A stretch of 64,000 nucleotides of DNA. Source: Berkiella_A sp963976875 (lineage in GTDB: Bacteria; Pseudomonadota; Gammaproteobacteria; Berkiellales; Berkiellaceae). The stretch is from positions 62,001 through 126,000 of the forward strand of contig CAXBML010000002.1 in assembly GCA_963976875.1 (NCBI GenBank). Reading direction: 5' to 3'. Shown here one piece after another: positions 27,780 to 37,845 of this stretch (positions are counted from its first letter, which is position 1; every line of letters begins with the position of its first letter). The position numbers and the translations under genes are program-made. The notes beneath the pieces are model-generated. The model saw only the letters and a list, made by a program, of their open reading frames with translations, was not told the origin of the DNA and did not search any database.

Positions 27780-29903
27780 GTGCAGGTGTTTGCGTTTACG
27801 GATTTACGTGATTTATTGGCTCAATATTTATCTGATGAGCAAGTAGAGAAGATCTCAAGAGCATACTTTATTGCCAATAAAGCCCATGAAGGGCAGAAAA
27901 GATATACAGGCGAAGCCTATATAACGCATCCAATTGAAGTTGCGCGTATTTTAGCGGGCCTCAGAATGGATGCGGAATGTATTTCTGCTGCGATACTGCA
28001 TGATGTGATTGAAGATACGAAAGTCAGTAAAGCAGAGTTGACCGAAAATTTCGGGGAAAAAGTCGCGGAGCTGGTTGACGGGGTAAGCAAATTAACCCAA
28101 ATTAAATTTCAAACGCGAGAGCTTCAGCAGGCAGAAAATTTTAGAAAAATGATGATGGCTATGTCGGAAGACATTCGAGTCATTATGATTAAACTGGCCG
28201 ATCGTTTACATAATATGCGAACGCTCGGTGCAGTGCCCCACGAGAAAAAACGCCGAATCGCTTTGGAAACCTTAGAAATTTATGCGCCAATCGCTCGCCG
28301 ATTAGGGATAAATAATATGCGGGTTGAATTTGAAGATCTCGGGTTTGCCGCGCTTTACCCAATACGATATCGCGTGTTAAAAGAATCTGTACGTCGTGCG
28401 CGAGGCAATCGTCACGCCTTAATTCAGAAAATTGAAAAAAATCTGAAAAAGCAGTTAGTCGCTGCGGGGTTAGGTGATTGTAAAGTATGGGGGCGAGAAA
28501 AGCACCTATATAGTTTATACAAAAAAATGCAAACTAAGCGGTTTAGTCTATCTGAAGTGATGGATGTTTATGCTTTTAGAATCATAGTACCGAAACGAGA
28601 AGACTGCTATTTAGCATTAGGTCTTGTTCATCGATTATACCGTCCGATCGCGCATCGATTTAAAGATTATATTGCAGTCCCTAAACCGAATGGTTACCAA
28701 TCTTTACACACAATTTTGATTGGTCCACATGGAACACCTGTTGAAGCTCAAATTAGAACCGAAGAAATGGAGCAAGTAGCGGAACACGGTATTGCGGCGC
28801 ATTGGCTATATAAAACGGGCGAGCAATCTACAGCTTTGAATGAACAGATTTTCACCAACCAATGGTTGGGGGGCTTGATGGACATTCAGAAAAGCACCAC
28901 AGGGAATCCATTAGAATTCATTGAAAATGTCAAAATGGATTTATACTCTGGCGAAGTTTTTGTTTTTACGCCTAAAGGCAGTATTTTTTCGTTACCCCAA
29001 GGTGCGACAGCGGTTGATTTTGCTTATTTGGTACATACCGATGTTGGGAATACGTGTGTTGCTTGTAAAATCAATCGACGATTATCACCGTTAAGCACTC
29101 GGCTAACCAGTGGACAAACAATAGAAATTATCAATACAGAGGGTGCCTCACCTAATCCGGCATGGTTGAGTTTTGTTGTGACGGGTAAAGCAAAAAGTAA
29201 TATTCGTCACTGGCTCAAAGGCCAGCAAAAAAGTGAATCACAGAACCTTGGGGAGCGTTTACTCAATGGTATTTTGGCAGAGGCCAACGTCACATTAAAA
29301 GACTATGATCCATCTACTTTGGGTGAACTGTTACAAAAACTCGAATGCACTTCGCTTGACAACTTATTAGAAGATGTGGGCTTAGGTAAAAGAATGGCTG
29401 TATTGGTTGCCCAGATTTTTCTGGATGCGAAAGCAGGTAAAACACCGAATAGACAGTCTGCCGAACCTTTGATTATTCAAGGGACAGAAGGGTTGGTTGT
29501 GACTTATGCTTCATGTTGCTATCCTATTCCTGGTGATTTTATTATTGGTTATTTAAAATCCGGTCAAGGTATTATCATACATGCAGAAAATTGCGAAAAA
29601 GTGCAAACGCTAAAAGCAAAAGCCACACATCATATTAACGTGCAGTGGGAAGAAGATATTCAAGGCGAGTTTCAAGTGCCTATTATTGTCGATGTGATTA
29701 ATGCTCGAGGTGTTTTAGCTGAGATGGCTAATGCTATCAGTGATTCTAATGCGAACATTATTAATGTAGAGGTTGATCCCAGTGATTCTCGTCTTAATAC
29801 AGTGCGCTTTGTTGTCTCGGTACACGACCGATTGCATTTGGCAAGAGTTATGCGTCGATTACGGGCGGTCGGAGAGGTTACGAGTATTCGTAGAGGACCC
29901 TGA
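27780..29903 (+). CDS. spoT: bifunctional (p)ppGpp synthetase/hydrolase SpoT
   Basis: Controls the stringent-response alarmone. The 707-residue protein has an N-terminal HD hydrolase domain (HPIEVARIL, ILHDVIEDT, LADRLHNMRTL) and a synthetase domain with RFKDYIAVPKPNGYQSLHT, whose RFKD motif is the form found in bifunctional enzymes. A TGS domain (VFVFTPKGSIFSLPQGAT) and a C-terminal ACT domain follow. Both catalytic halves look intact. The start is GTG. If this is the only Rel homologue in the genome it must do both jobs; the window cannot show that. Confidence 0.95.
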   Translation: MQVFAFTDLRDLLAQYLSDEQVEKISRAYFIANKAHEGQKRYTGEAYITHPIEVARILAGLRMDAECISAAILHDVIEDTKVSKAELTENFGEKVAELVDGVSKLTQIKFQTRELQQAENFRKMMMAMSEDIRVIMIKLADRLHNMRTLGAVPHEKKRRIALETLEIYAPIARRLGINNMRVEFEDLGFAALYPIRYRVLKESVRRARGNRHALIQKIEKNLKKQLVAAGLGDCKVWGREKHLYSLYKKMQTKRFSLSEVMDVYAFRIIVPKREDCYLALGLVHRLYRPIAHRFKDYIAVPKPNGYQSLHTILIGPHGTPVEAQIRTEEMEQVAEHGIAAHWLYKTGEQSTALNEQIFTNQWLGGLMDIQKSTTGNPLEFIENVKMDLYSGEVFVFTPKGSIFSLPQGATAVDFAYLVHTDVGNTCVACKINRRLSPLSTRLTSGQTIEIINTEGASPNPAWLSFVVTGKAKSNIRHWLKGQQKSESQNLGERLLNGILAEANVTLKDYDPSTLGELLQKLECTSLDNLLEDVGLGKRMAVLVAQIFLDAKAGKTPNRQSAEPLIIQGTEGLVVTYASCCYPIPGDFIIGYLKSGQGIIIHAENCEKVQTLKAKATHHINVQWEEDIQGEFQVPIIVDVINARGVLAEMANAISDSNANIINVEVDPSDSRLNTVRFVVSVHDRLHLARVMRRLRAVGEVTSIRRGP

Positions 29904-29906
29904 TGT

Positions 29907-32018
29907 ATGTCATTAGTCGCCCGGCAACAAAATTTAGAAATCCATTGGTTTGACGCCGTTAATACATTGGCAGGCGTTGGACAAGCCATTTCAGATAAAT
30001 TGCACAAAATGGATATGTATTGCATCGGCGATTTGCTATTACATTTTCCTTATCAATATCAAGATAGAACACGACTAACCCCGCTGCGTTATTTGAACTT
30101 TGATCAAGAGGCCTTGATACAGGGCACGATCATAGGTCAAAAAGAAGTACGTATTAGGCGTAAACAACTGACAGTCACACTAGAAGACAATACGGGCATT
30201 ATTGATCTGACTTTTTTCCATTATTACCCCAATTTGTCAAAAATGCTTACGAAGGGAAAATCTGTTCGGGCTTATGGAAAAGTAAAGCTTTTTAAAGGGC
30301 AAGCTTCAATAGTGCACCCTGATTTTGAAATTTTGAAAAATAGCCATGAGCCATTGGAGAGCCACTTTACACCGATGTATCGTTCTGTTCCAGGTATATC
30401 ACAAAAATGGTGGCGTAAAACAATCGCCTATTTAGTACGGCATTTGGATTATTTGTCTGGGTTTGAGAGTTCTGCCTTAGATCATATTTTACAAGCAGAC
30501 TATCCTTTCGATATTAAAGAAGCTATGTCACAAATTCATATGCCGAGCCCAGAGCAGTCCATAGAAGATCTTATAACTCGTGAACATAAGCTACTACAGC
30601 GATTTATCTTTGAAGAATTACTGGCACATAGATTGAGTTTAGATAGTGCGCGCGAACAAAACGCCTATCAGCAAGCCTATTCTTTGTCTGTGAGTAACGT
30701 AGATTGTCAGTCAACAATAGAAAAGTTGCCATTTGAATTAACGGCAGATCAAGCACTGGTGTTCAAAGATATACGCTTGGATTTAACCCAAAATAAACCC
30801 ATGACACGGCTATTGCAGGGAGATGTTGGGTCAGGCAAAACGATTATTGCTATTTTAGCGGCATGGGTTGCGGTAAAAAATAATTATCAAGTAGCCATTA
30901 TGGCGCCAACCGAGGTACTCGCAGAGCAGTTATACCAGCAAGTGACGCTTTTTTTTGAACCTTTTGCTGTTACAGCGTGTTTATTAACAGGACGTTTAAA
31001 GGCCAAAGAGAAACGAAATGTTTACCAGCAAATTTCATCACATCGTGCTCATGTTATTGTAGGAACACATGCGTTATTTCAAAAAGAGGTCAATTTTGCC
31101 AAGTTAGGTTTGGTTGTGATTGATGAGCAACATCGATTTGGCGTACATCAAAGACTGAGCCTACATGCTAAAGGTCAAGCTTTAGATGATGTCCAGTATG
31201 GCCCACACCAATTGATTATGACAGCCACACCTATTCCGAGAACATTATGCATGAGCTATTATGCGCATTTAGATACATCTCAAATTTACACGATGCCCAA
31301 AGGGCGAAAGCCAATTCAAACGATTGCACTCTCTTGTCAAAAACGAGAAGAGATGATGGGGAAAATATCGGCCCATTGTCAGAATGGGCAGCAAGTATAT
31401 TGGGTTTGTACTTTAGTTGAAGAGTCTGAGCACTTTGAGGCAGAGCCAGCGGTTTTGGCATTAGAAAGATTACAAGCTGCGTTACCCCATTTGCGTATAG
31501 GGTTGGTACATGGGAAGCTAAAGTCTGATGAAAAGGCAGAGGTCATGCGACAGTTTCGTCGAGGCACCATACAAGTATTAATTGCGACGACGGTCATTGA
31601 AGTTGGGGTGAATGTACCTAACGCGACTTTAATGGTGATAGAAAATGCCGAGCGTTTAGGGTTGTCTCAGCTACATCAGCTGAGAGGAAGGGTGGGACGT
31701 GGTGCCCAGCAAAGCTATTGTGTATTATTGTATCAGCAACCTTTATCGTTGTTTGCAAAAAAACGTATACAGACTCTGCGAGAAACAACGGATGGCTTTG
31801 AGATTGCTGAGCAAGATTTAAAGCTACGAGGGCCTGGAGAAGTTTTAGGGACTAGGCAATCTGGTATTTCACAATTGAAAATAGCCAATATTATCAGAGA
31901 TCATGCACTATTGCCGAAAGTAAATACTTTGTTGGCGCGGCATGATTTGCCTCAGCAAGAAATAGAGCGCCTGAAGGCGCGCTGGTTTAAAAATAAAACC
32001 GATTATATAAAAGTATAA
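29907..32018 (+). CDS. recG: ATP-dependent DNA helicase RecG
   Basis: Branch-migrating helicase that regresses stalled forks and processes recombination intermediates. The 703-residue protein has an N-terminal wedge/OB domain (LLLHFPYQYQDRT, then TVTLEDNTGIIDLTFF), Walker A GDVGSGKT, the DEQH-type box VVIDEQHRFG, motif III TATPIPRT, and the C-terminal helicase lobe with TTVIEVGVNVPNA and QLRGRVGRG. It starts 3 bases after spoT, an order common in gammaproteobacteria. Confidence 0.96.
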   Translation: MSLVARQQNLEIHWFDAVNTLAGVGQAISDKLHKMDMYCIGDLLLHFPYQYQDRTRLTPLRYLNFDQEALIQGTIIGQKEVRIRRKQLTVTLEDNTGIIDLTFFHYYPNLSKMLTKGKSVRAYGKVKLFKGQASIVHPDFEILKNSHEPLESHFTPMYRSVPGISQKWWRKTIAYLVRHLDYLSGFESSALDHILQADYPFDIKEAMSQIHMPSPEQSIEDLITREHKLLQRFIFEELLAHRLSLDSAREQNAYQQAYSLSVSNVDCQSTIEKLPFELTADQALVFKDIRLDLTQNKPMTRLLQGDVGSGKTIIAILAAWVAVKNNYQVAIMAPTEVLAEQLYQQVTLFFEPFAVTACLLTGRLKAKEKRNVYQQISSHRAHVIVGTHALFQKEVNFAKLGLVVIDEQHRFGVHQRLSLHAKGQALDDVQYGPHQLIMTATPIPRTLCMSYYAHLDTSQIYTMPKGRKPIQTIALSCQKREEMMGKISAHCQNGQQVYWVCTLVEESEHFEAEPAVLALERLQAALPHLRIGLVHGKLKSDEKAEVMRQFRRGTIQVLIATTVIEVGVNVPNATLMVIENAERLGLSQLHQLRGRVGRGAQQSYCVLLYQQPLSLFAKKRIQTLRETTDGFEIAEQDLKLRGPGEVLGTRQSGISQLKIANIIRDHALLPKVNTLLARHDLPQQEIERLKARWFKNKTDYIKV

Positions 32019-32055
32019 AAAACAATCACTTTCAAAGTATTCTAAGGATAGAAGT

Positions 32056-32976
32056 ATGAGTAAAAAAAAGATAGATTTGATTGGTGCCGCATTAGGTTGG
32101 GGGGCGCAGAATCATGAAACGCAAAATGGTCCAAAAGCCATTGCAGAAGGTAATCTAGACGCAGCGTTGCAACAAGCTCGGTGTGAATATCAATGGCGCG
32201 CCATGATCCAGCCAGACTTACGTTTCGATTTGGAGAATACAAGCAGTAGTGCATTACCATACGTACAAAAATTAGCGCAAGTCACAAAATTCAATCAAAA
32301 TTTAGCTCATGAAGTGAGTTGTAGTGTTACAGAAGGAAATTTCCCCATCATCTTGGGTGGTGATCATGCCATAGCGATTGGGACTTGGAAGGGCGTCATG
32401 CAAGCCTTATCGGTAGACCAAGATTTTGGTTTGATTTGGATCGATGCACACCTGGATGCGAATACACCACAGACTTCACCCTCGGAAGCCATTCATGGGA
32501 TGCCGGCCGCAGTATTATTGGGAGAAGGCGAGTCTGAATTGATCAATCTTTTAGGCGAGAATACAAAAATAAAAGCGGAAAATTTAGTTTATTTTGGTAT
32601 TCGAAGTTTCGAAGAAGGTGAGCAGTCCCTTCTTGTCCAAAAAGGTGGGAAAATTTATTATATGCAAGATATTGCGGAAGGAGATTTAGTCTCTATTTTC
32701 AGAGAGATTGTTTCAACGATTAAGAATAAAACCACCTATTTTGGTGTCACTTTAGATTTAGATGCGTTTGATCCTGAAGATGCGCCCGGTGTGGGCAGTC
32801 CTGAGTCTAATGGCTTAAGAAGAGTTGAAATGTTAAAAGCATTGCAGGGCATTGCATTAGAGCCTCAATGTCGCGCTTTAGAAATTACTGAATACAACCC
32901 GCAATTAGATAAAGATAATATCACGCGTTCGTTAGTGACAGACTTGATTGTTAGCATGTTTTCTCATAAAAACTAA
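32056..32976 (+). CDS. rocF: arginase
   Basis: Hydrolyses arginine to ornithine and urea. The 306-residue ureohydrolase has the Mn-binding blocks GGDHAIAIGT, WIDAHLDAN and TLDLDAFDP, and the substrate loop GVGSPESNGLRR typical of true arginases rather than agmatinases. Ornithine aminotransferase follows after 15 bases, so the pair converts arginine to glutamate semialdehyde for carbon and nitrogen. A GGATAG site precedes the ATG. In pathogens arginase can also drain host arginine; no evidence for that here beyond the gene. Confidence 0.94.
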   Translation: MSKKKIDLIGAALGWGAQNHETQNGPKAIAEGNLDAALQQARCEYQWRAMIQPDLRFDLENTSSSALPYVQKLAQVTKFNQNLAHEVSCSVTEGNFPIILGGDHAIAIGTWKGVMQALSVDQDFGLIWIDAHLDANTPQTSPSEAIHGMPAAVLLGEGESELINLLGENTKIKAENLVYFGIRSFEEGEQSLLVQKGGKIYYMQDIAEGDLVSIFREIVSTIKNKTTYFGVTLDLDAFDPEDAPGVGSPESNGLRRVEMLKALQGIALEPQCRALEITEYNPQLDKDNITRSLVTDLIVSMFSHKN

Positions 32977-32991
32977 GTATTGGAGTTCAGT

Positions 32992-34197
32992 ATGGATACA
33001 AAGACATATATAGAGTCGGAAGAATTAGTCGGTGCGCATAACTATAAGCCATTGCCCGTTGTTTTAGAAAAGGGTGAAGGTGTGTGGTTATGGGATATAG
33101 AAGGGAAAAAATATTTAGACTTTATGTCAGCCTACTCTGCAGTAAGCTTTGGGCATAAGCACCCCAGGATTATTAAAGCCTTGGTTGAGCAGGCGAATAA
33201 ATTGAGTGTGACATCTAGGGCTTTTTACACAGAACCCATGATGCCTTTTTTAAAGAAATTATGTGACATTACAGGTCTAGAACGTGCATTGCCAATGAAC
33301 TCTGGTGCCGAAGCCGTTGAAACTGCAATAAAAGCAGCTAGAAAATGGGGATACGAAGTAAAAAAAATTCCTGATGATCAGGCTGAGATCATTGTTGCAG
33401 AAAATAATTTCCATGGTCGTACAACAACCATTTCAGGATTTTCCTCTGAGCCAACCTATAAGAAAAATTTTGGTCCTTTTTCACCAGGCTTTATTACAGT
33501 GCCTTTTGCCGATGTCCAAGCGTTAGAACGCGCGATTACGCCTAATACATGCGCCGTTTTATTCGAGCCTGCGCAAGGTGAGGCGGGTATCAACTTTGGT
33601 ACACCTGGCTGGATGCGACATTGCCTAGAGGTCTGTAAAGCCAATAATGTATTAATGATCTTAGATGAAATTCAATCAGGCATGGGGCGCACTGGACAAA
33701 CCTTTGCTTACCAGCATGAAGGCATAAAACCTGATGGTGTTATTATTGGTAAGGCATTAGGTGGGGGGGTCTTACCGGTTTCTGCATTTGTCTCGACTAA
33801 TACAGTGATGGATGTTTATACGCCAGGGACACACGGTTCTACTTTTGGAGGTAACCCGTTAGCAGCGCATGTGGCGTTGGAAGCAATGAACGTGCTCAGT
33901 GAAGAAAATCTCGTACAAAATAGTGAAAAACTGGGTGTGGTTTTAATGCGTACGCTTAAAAAAATTAATAGTCCCTTAATTAAAGATGTCAGAGGAAAGG
34001 GGTTGTGGGTTGGGGTTGAAATTGACTCCAGGTTGCCTGCAGCGAGAGTGTGCCAGACACTGATGGAGCATGGCGTTTTAACAAAAGAAGCACATGAGAC
34101 GGTTATCCGTATTGCGCCGCCACTCACTATCGATGAAGAAACACTCGTGTGGGGCGTCAGTCAATTAGAAAAATCATTAAATGAACTAAATCAATAA
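32992..34197 (+). CDS. rocD: ornithine aminotransferase
   Basis: PLP enzyme moving the delta-amino group of ornithine to 2-oxoglutarate, giving glutamate semialdehyde. From the ATG at 32992 (TTGGAG 6 bases upstream; the in-frame TTG at 32980 is part of that site) it is 401 residues. Class-III aminotransferase motifs are present: SGAEAVETAIKAARKWG, NNFHGRTT, ILDEIQSGMGRTG and the PLP lysine in IIGKALGGGVLPVSA. Adjacent to arginase, so ornithine is the likely substrate rather than acetylornithine. Confidence 0.92.
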   Translation: MDTKTYIESEELVGAHNYKPLPVVLEKGEGVWLWDIEGKKYLDFMSAYSAVSFGHKHPRIIKALVEQANKLSVTSRAFYTEPMMPFLKKLCDITGLERALPMNSGAEAVETAIKAARKWGYEVKKIPDDQAEIIVAENNFHGRTTTISGFSSEPTYKKNFGPFSPGFITVPFADVQALERAITPNTCAVLFEPAQGEAGINFGTPGWMRHCLEVCKANNVLMILDEIQSGMGRTGQTFAYQHEGIKPDGVIIGKALGGGVLPVSAFVSTNTVMDVYTPGTHGSTFGGNPLAAHVALEAMNVLSEENLVQNSEKLGVVLMRTLKKINSPLIKDVRGKGLWVGVEIDSRLPAARVCQTLMEHGVLTKEAHETVIRIAPPLTIDEETLVWGVSQLEKSLNELNQ

Positions 34198-34217
34198 AAT
34201 TAGGAACCTGCTATAAA

Positions 34218-35144
34218 ATGATAAACATATGGGCATGTTGCTTATTAGCACTGGGACAAATTGCTATTGCCGTAAATGTTGTGGCTGGCAAACATTTAAT
34301 AGATGTTATCCCTGTCCATATTTATCTGTGCTCGCGTTATTTAGCGAGCACAGTTTTTCTCAGTATGTTTATGTTGTTGCTTAAACAAGGCTGGACTGAG
34401 AAGCAGGCGCAATCTAAAAAATTTGACAAAAGAGATTGGTTGTTATTGACCTTGCAGGCTTTTACTGGCGGCTTTTTGTTTAATGTTTTATTTTTTTGGG
34501 GCATACAATCTACGACGGCTATTTCTGCAGGCATTATTAGTAGCTCGTTGCCGGCAATTTTAGCGATATGTGCTTTCTTTTGTTTGGGAGAAAAAATTAA
34601 AAAATGGAAATGGATGGGTATCGTGTTAGCCATGGTTGGTATTTTGGTGATCAATCTAGATAACCCAGCGGGCAAGCTGGGCATTGTTAGTTTTTGGGGT
34701 AATTTTATTATCTTGATGGCGATGATACCGGAAGCGCTGTATACTATTTTTAATAAATTTACCAGCAAACGCATTACGACCTTAGGTGCCGCCACCATTG
34801 TTAATTTTATAACGTTTTTAATGTTAGTCCCTTTTGCTTTTTATGACTGGGCGACGGTTGGCATGGGGCAAGGATCATTTGAAGAGTGGATGCTATTAAT
34901 TTTTACCGGATTTGCTAATTTATTCTTTTTTTGGTTTTGGGCAAAAGGACTGATTCATATCCCCGCTAGTACAGCCGCTATATTTACCAGTGTTTTGCCA
35001 GTTGCCACGACCTTGTTAGCATGGGCATTCTTGCATGAAACACTAGGAGAGTATGATATGTTGGGTATGTCTTTAGTTTTATTATCTATTTTTATTGGTA
35101 CAGGTTGGCTGCCAAAATTGTTTGCTAGGCGAGTGAGGGCATAA
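34218..35144 (+). CDS. EamA/DMT-family transporter
   Basis: Predicted ten-helix inner-membrane transporter made of two EamA repeats, 308 residues. Visible family features are IYLCSRYLASTVF, GIISSSLPAILAICAFFCLGE at the end of repeat one (quoted parts: SSLPAILAI and CLGE), and the second-repeat equivalent AAIFTSVLPVATTLLAW with HETLGEYDMLG. The substrate is not shown by sequence; related proteins export amino acids or metabolites. Its stop overlaps the ubiA start by one base (TAATG). Confidence 0.85.
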   Translation: MINIWACCLLALGQIAIAVNVVAGKHLIDVIPVHIYLCSRYLASTVFLSMFMLLLKQGWTEKQAQSKKFDKRDWLLLTLQAFTGGFLFNVLFFWGIQSTTAISAGIISSSLPAILAICAFFCLGEKIKKWKWMGIVLAMVGILVINLDNPAGKLGIVSFWGNFIILMAMIPEALYTIFNKFTSKRITTLGAATIVNFITFLMLVPFAFYDWATVGMGQGSFEEWMLLIFTGFANLFFFWFWAKGLIHIPASTAAIFTSVLPVATTLLAWAFLHETLGEYDMLGMSLVLLSIFIGTGWLPKLFARRVRA

Positions 35145-36031
35145 TGCTCAAGTTTCCTCTATTAGAAAAAATACCGCTATACATAAAACTGACCCGGATG
35201 GATAAGCCAATTGGTAGTTTATTATTATTATGGCCGACCTGGATAGCGCTATGGTTTTCCGCTCATGCTAAAAAAGACGGTTTTTACTTTGATCTGAAAA
35301 TATGGGTAATCTTTACACTGGGTGTTTTGCTCATGCGTTCAGTAGGTTGCATCATTAATGATGTCGCTGATAGAAATTTTGATAAGCATGTCGCTCGCAC
35401 TGATCAACGACCTATTACAACAGGATTGGTATCAGTGAAAGAATCAATTTTATTAGCTATATTTTTGAGTCTTTTGGCTTTTATTTTGGTCTGTTTTACG
35501 AATTTTCAAACCATTTTATTATCTGTGGTTGCCCTAGGCTTGGCTGCTATTTATCCTTTTATGAAACGTGTCACTTATTTTCCGCAAGTTGTATTAGGCT
35601 TAGCGTTTGCTTGGGCAGTGCCGATGGCCTATATGGCACAATTAAAGAGCTTGCCTGTTAGCTGCTGGTTTTTATTGATTGCAACCGTAGCCTGGGCTGT
35701 GGGCTATGATACCTTTTATGCCATGGTGGATAAAGAAGATGATCTTAAAATAGGACTCAAATCAACAGCAATTTGGGTAGGCGCCTATGATCGTGTTTTA
35801 GTTGCCACTTGCCATATCGTTACTCTAGCCTGTTACTTTATTATTGGGATGAGTTTAGAGCTAAATGCTTTTTACTTTATAGCCATTGTTTTTGCCGCAG
35901 GATTAGCGGCGCATCAACAATGGCTAGTACGGTTTGGAGAAAAGCAGAAATATTTCAAGGCCTTTTTAGCCAATAACCATTTTGGTGCCGTATTATGTTT
36001 AGGAAGCTTCCTCGGTTTTATGGCAACTTAA
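35144..36031 (+). CDS. ubiA: 4-hydroxybenzoate polyprenyltransferase
   Basis: Attaches the polyprenyl tail to 4-hydroxybenzoate in ubiquinone synthesis, in the inner membrane. The 295-residue protein has the two Asp-rich motifs NDVADRNFD and DTFYAMVDKEDD and the opening LTRMDKPIGSLLLLWPTWIAL typical of UbiA (quoted parts: LTRMDKPIG and LLLLWPTW). About eight membrane segments. The 3' end overlaps the 3' end of convergent znuA by 33 bases. Ubiquinone made here would serve the respiratory chain including the oxidase at 53648-56460. Confidence 0.94.
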   Translation: MLKFPLLEKIPLYIKLTRMDKPIGSLLLLWPTWIALWFSAHAKKDGFYFDLKIWVIFTLGVLLMRSVGCIINDVADRNFDKHVARTDQRPITTGLVSVKESILLAIFLSLLAFILVCFTNFQTILLSVVALGLAAIYPFMKRVTYFPQVVLGLAFAWAVPMAYMAQLKSLPVSCWFLLIATVAWAVGYDTFYAMVDKEDDLKIGLKSTAIWVGAYDRVLVATCHIVTLACYFIIGMSLELNAFYFIAIVFAAGLAAHQQWLVRFGEKQKYFKAFLANNHFGAVLCLGSFLGFMAT

Positions 36032-36988
36032 TAATTGATTGGCTAATTGCTGCATGGTTTGTTCATAACATGCGGCTCCTTTTGCTTGTCTTGCACCAAG
36101 CGGATCCAGTTCTAAGATATTGACACCAGATTTAAGTAACAAAGGCTTCAGTGGCTGTTGGTTAAACTCAGGTTCGTAGTAAATACATTGAATATTGTGT
36201 TTATCCAGTAATATTTGTACTTCTCTTAGTGCTTTGGGGCTTAAGGGCACATGAGGGTTGAGTAAAATAGTACCCATGCTATTCAGTCCATATTCTGTTT
36301 CAAAATATTGATATGCATCATGAAAAACCAGATAGGGCGAAGGCTTCTGGGATTCAAATAGATTATTTAGTTTAACTTTTAGTTGTTCTAGACGTTGAAT
36401 ATATTGATTTGTATTTTTCAAATACAAATCTTTATGTTCAGGATTTGCTAGAATTAATTTTTCGCTGATATAGTGAGTTAAATGTATGGCATTATCAACA
36501 CTTAGCCAAATATGTGGATCGTTTTCATCTAATGCATGAGTGTGATGATGGTGGTGATGCTGGGCGTGATGCTCTTCATGCGATTTATGATGAGTATTAG
36601 CGGAGGTATTTGCTAACGCAAACTCACGTACGGAGCGATTGTGGAGAAGATTCAGCTTTGGTGTTTCTATTAAGCGAATAGCTTGCGTGGGGAATTGCTG
36701 CATAACTTTGGTCATGTGTGTCTCATAAGATTCTCCTATCCAAAAGATCAAGTCCGCATCTTGTAAGGTTTTTCTATGAGATGGTTTAATTTGATAAGTA
36801 TGAGGCGATGCGCCATCAGGTAGTAATAAATTAGGCTCAGTTATGCCTACTGTTAGATTAGAAATGATGCTGTGTATCGGCTTTATTGTCGCGACAATAT
36901 TCAGTGTACCCGCAAGACTCAGTTCTATTGGGTTTAGAATTAATACAATAAATAGTAATCTAGATAGCTTTAGAGCGCATTTTCGCAT
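35999..36988 (-). CDS. znuA: zinc ABC transporter periplasmic binding protein ZnuA
   Basis: Captures zinc in the periplasm for ZnuBC. The 329-residue protein has a signal peptide, the cluster A-I block VATIKPIHSIISNLT, and a His/Glu-rich loop at about residues 132-152 with a run of six His, characteristic of zinc-type binding proteins. NDPHIWLS with another ligand His follows, then the C-terminal lobe (YLVFHDAYQYFE). Divergent from znuCB across a 92-base spacer, the usual znuA/znuCB layout. Confidence 0.94.
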   Translation of the reverse strand: MRKCALKLSRLLFIVLILNPIELSLAGTLNIVATIKPIHSIISNLTVGITEPNLLLPDGASPHTYQIKPSHRKTLQDADLIFWIGESYETHMTKVMQQFPTQAIRLIETPKLNLLHNRSVREFALANTSANTHHKSHEEHHAQHHHHHHTHALDENDPHIWLSVDNAIHLTHYISEKLILANPEHKDLYLKNTNQYIQRLEQLKVKLNNLFESQKPSPYLVFHDAYQYFETEYGLNSMGTILLNPHVPLSPKALREVQILLDKHNIQCIYYEPEFNQQPLKPLLLKSGVNILELDPLGARQAKGAACYEQTMQQLANQLLSCHKTEEAS

Positions 36989-37080
36989 CAGGAGTCCTTG
37001 ATTGAGAATGTTAGAAAATTTGAAAAGATGTTAAAATTTGTTCCAGTCAAACCCTTTAGTCCTATTTTATATTAAAAGCG

Positions 37081-37845
37081 ATGAATTTGAATATAACACC
37101 CCCTTTAATCTCGATTAAAAATTTAGGACTGACCCTCTCTGGTCGGGTTATTCTACAGAATGTGCAGTTTGATTTACATGCTGGTGAAATTTTATCTTTA
37201 ATTGGCCCTAATGGGGCCGGCAAATCAAGCTTGGTTAAATGCATTGTTGGGCTATGGCAGCCCACAATGGGGGACATTAAAGCCATCAGTAATCTCAAAA
37301 TAGGGTATATGCCACAATCTATTAAAGTAGATGCCAGTATGCCGATAACGGTTAAACGATTCTTGTTATTAGGGCAAGAGTCAGCGCAAATCTCTTACAC
37401 AATAGAACGAGTAGGCTTGAAGCAAGAGATTTTATCAAACAATTTATGTACATTATCTGGTGGAGAATGGCAGCGCATTTTGTTGGCGCGCGCCCTGTTG
37501 CGAAAGCCTAAATTATTAGTGCTTGATGAGCCCGCACAGGGGGTCGACTTAGTCGGGCAAGCAGAGCTATATAATTTGCTGGGTGAGATCCGTGATGAAA
37601 CCGGATGCGCTGTTTTAGTTGTTTCCCATGATTTAAATTTGGTGATGGCACGTACGGATAATGTGATTTGTTTGAATCAACATGTTTGTTGCTATGGCCA
37701 CCCAGAAGCGGTGGGCAAAGATCCGGCCTTCTTAAAATTATTTGGAAATATACCCGGAGTGGCATTTTATGCACATCACCATGATCACGAACATGATGTG
37801 CATGGTGAGGTGATAGACAACAAGGAACCAAGAGATAATGAGTGA
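37081..37845 (+). CDS. znuC: zinc ABC transporter ATP-binding protein ZnuC
   Basis: ATPase of the zinc importer. The 254-residue protein has Walker A GPNGAGKSS, the Q-loop YMPQS, the signature LSGGEWQR, Walker B LLVLDEPAQGVD and the switch His in VVSHD. A His-rich C terminus (YAHHHDHEHDVHGE) may sense or buffer zinc. Divergent from znuA; overlaps znuB by 8 bases. A Zur-type operator would be expected in the 36989-37080 spacer but a clear palindrome was not found. Confidence 0.95.
   Translation: MNLNITPPLISIKNLGLTLSGRVILQNVQFDLHAGEILSLIGPNGAGKSSLVKCIVGLWQPTMGDIKAISNLKIGYMPQSIKVDASMPITVKRFLLLGQESAQISYTIERVGLKQEILSNNLCTLSGGEWQRILLARALLRKPKLLVLDEPAQGVDLVGQAELYNLLGEIRDETGCAVLVVSHDLNLVMARTDNVICLNQHVCCYGHPEAVGKDPAFLKLFGNIPGVAFYAHHHDHEHDVHGEVIDNKEPRDNE

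Noticed and set aside
36989..37080. Zur operator in the znuA/znuCB spacer
   Set aside because: Zinc control is expected, and AAAATTTG occurs twice, but no palindrome close to the gammaproteobacterial Zur consensus could be found.
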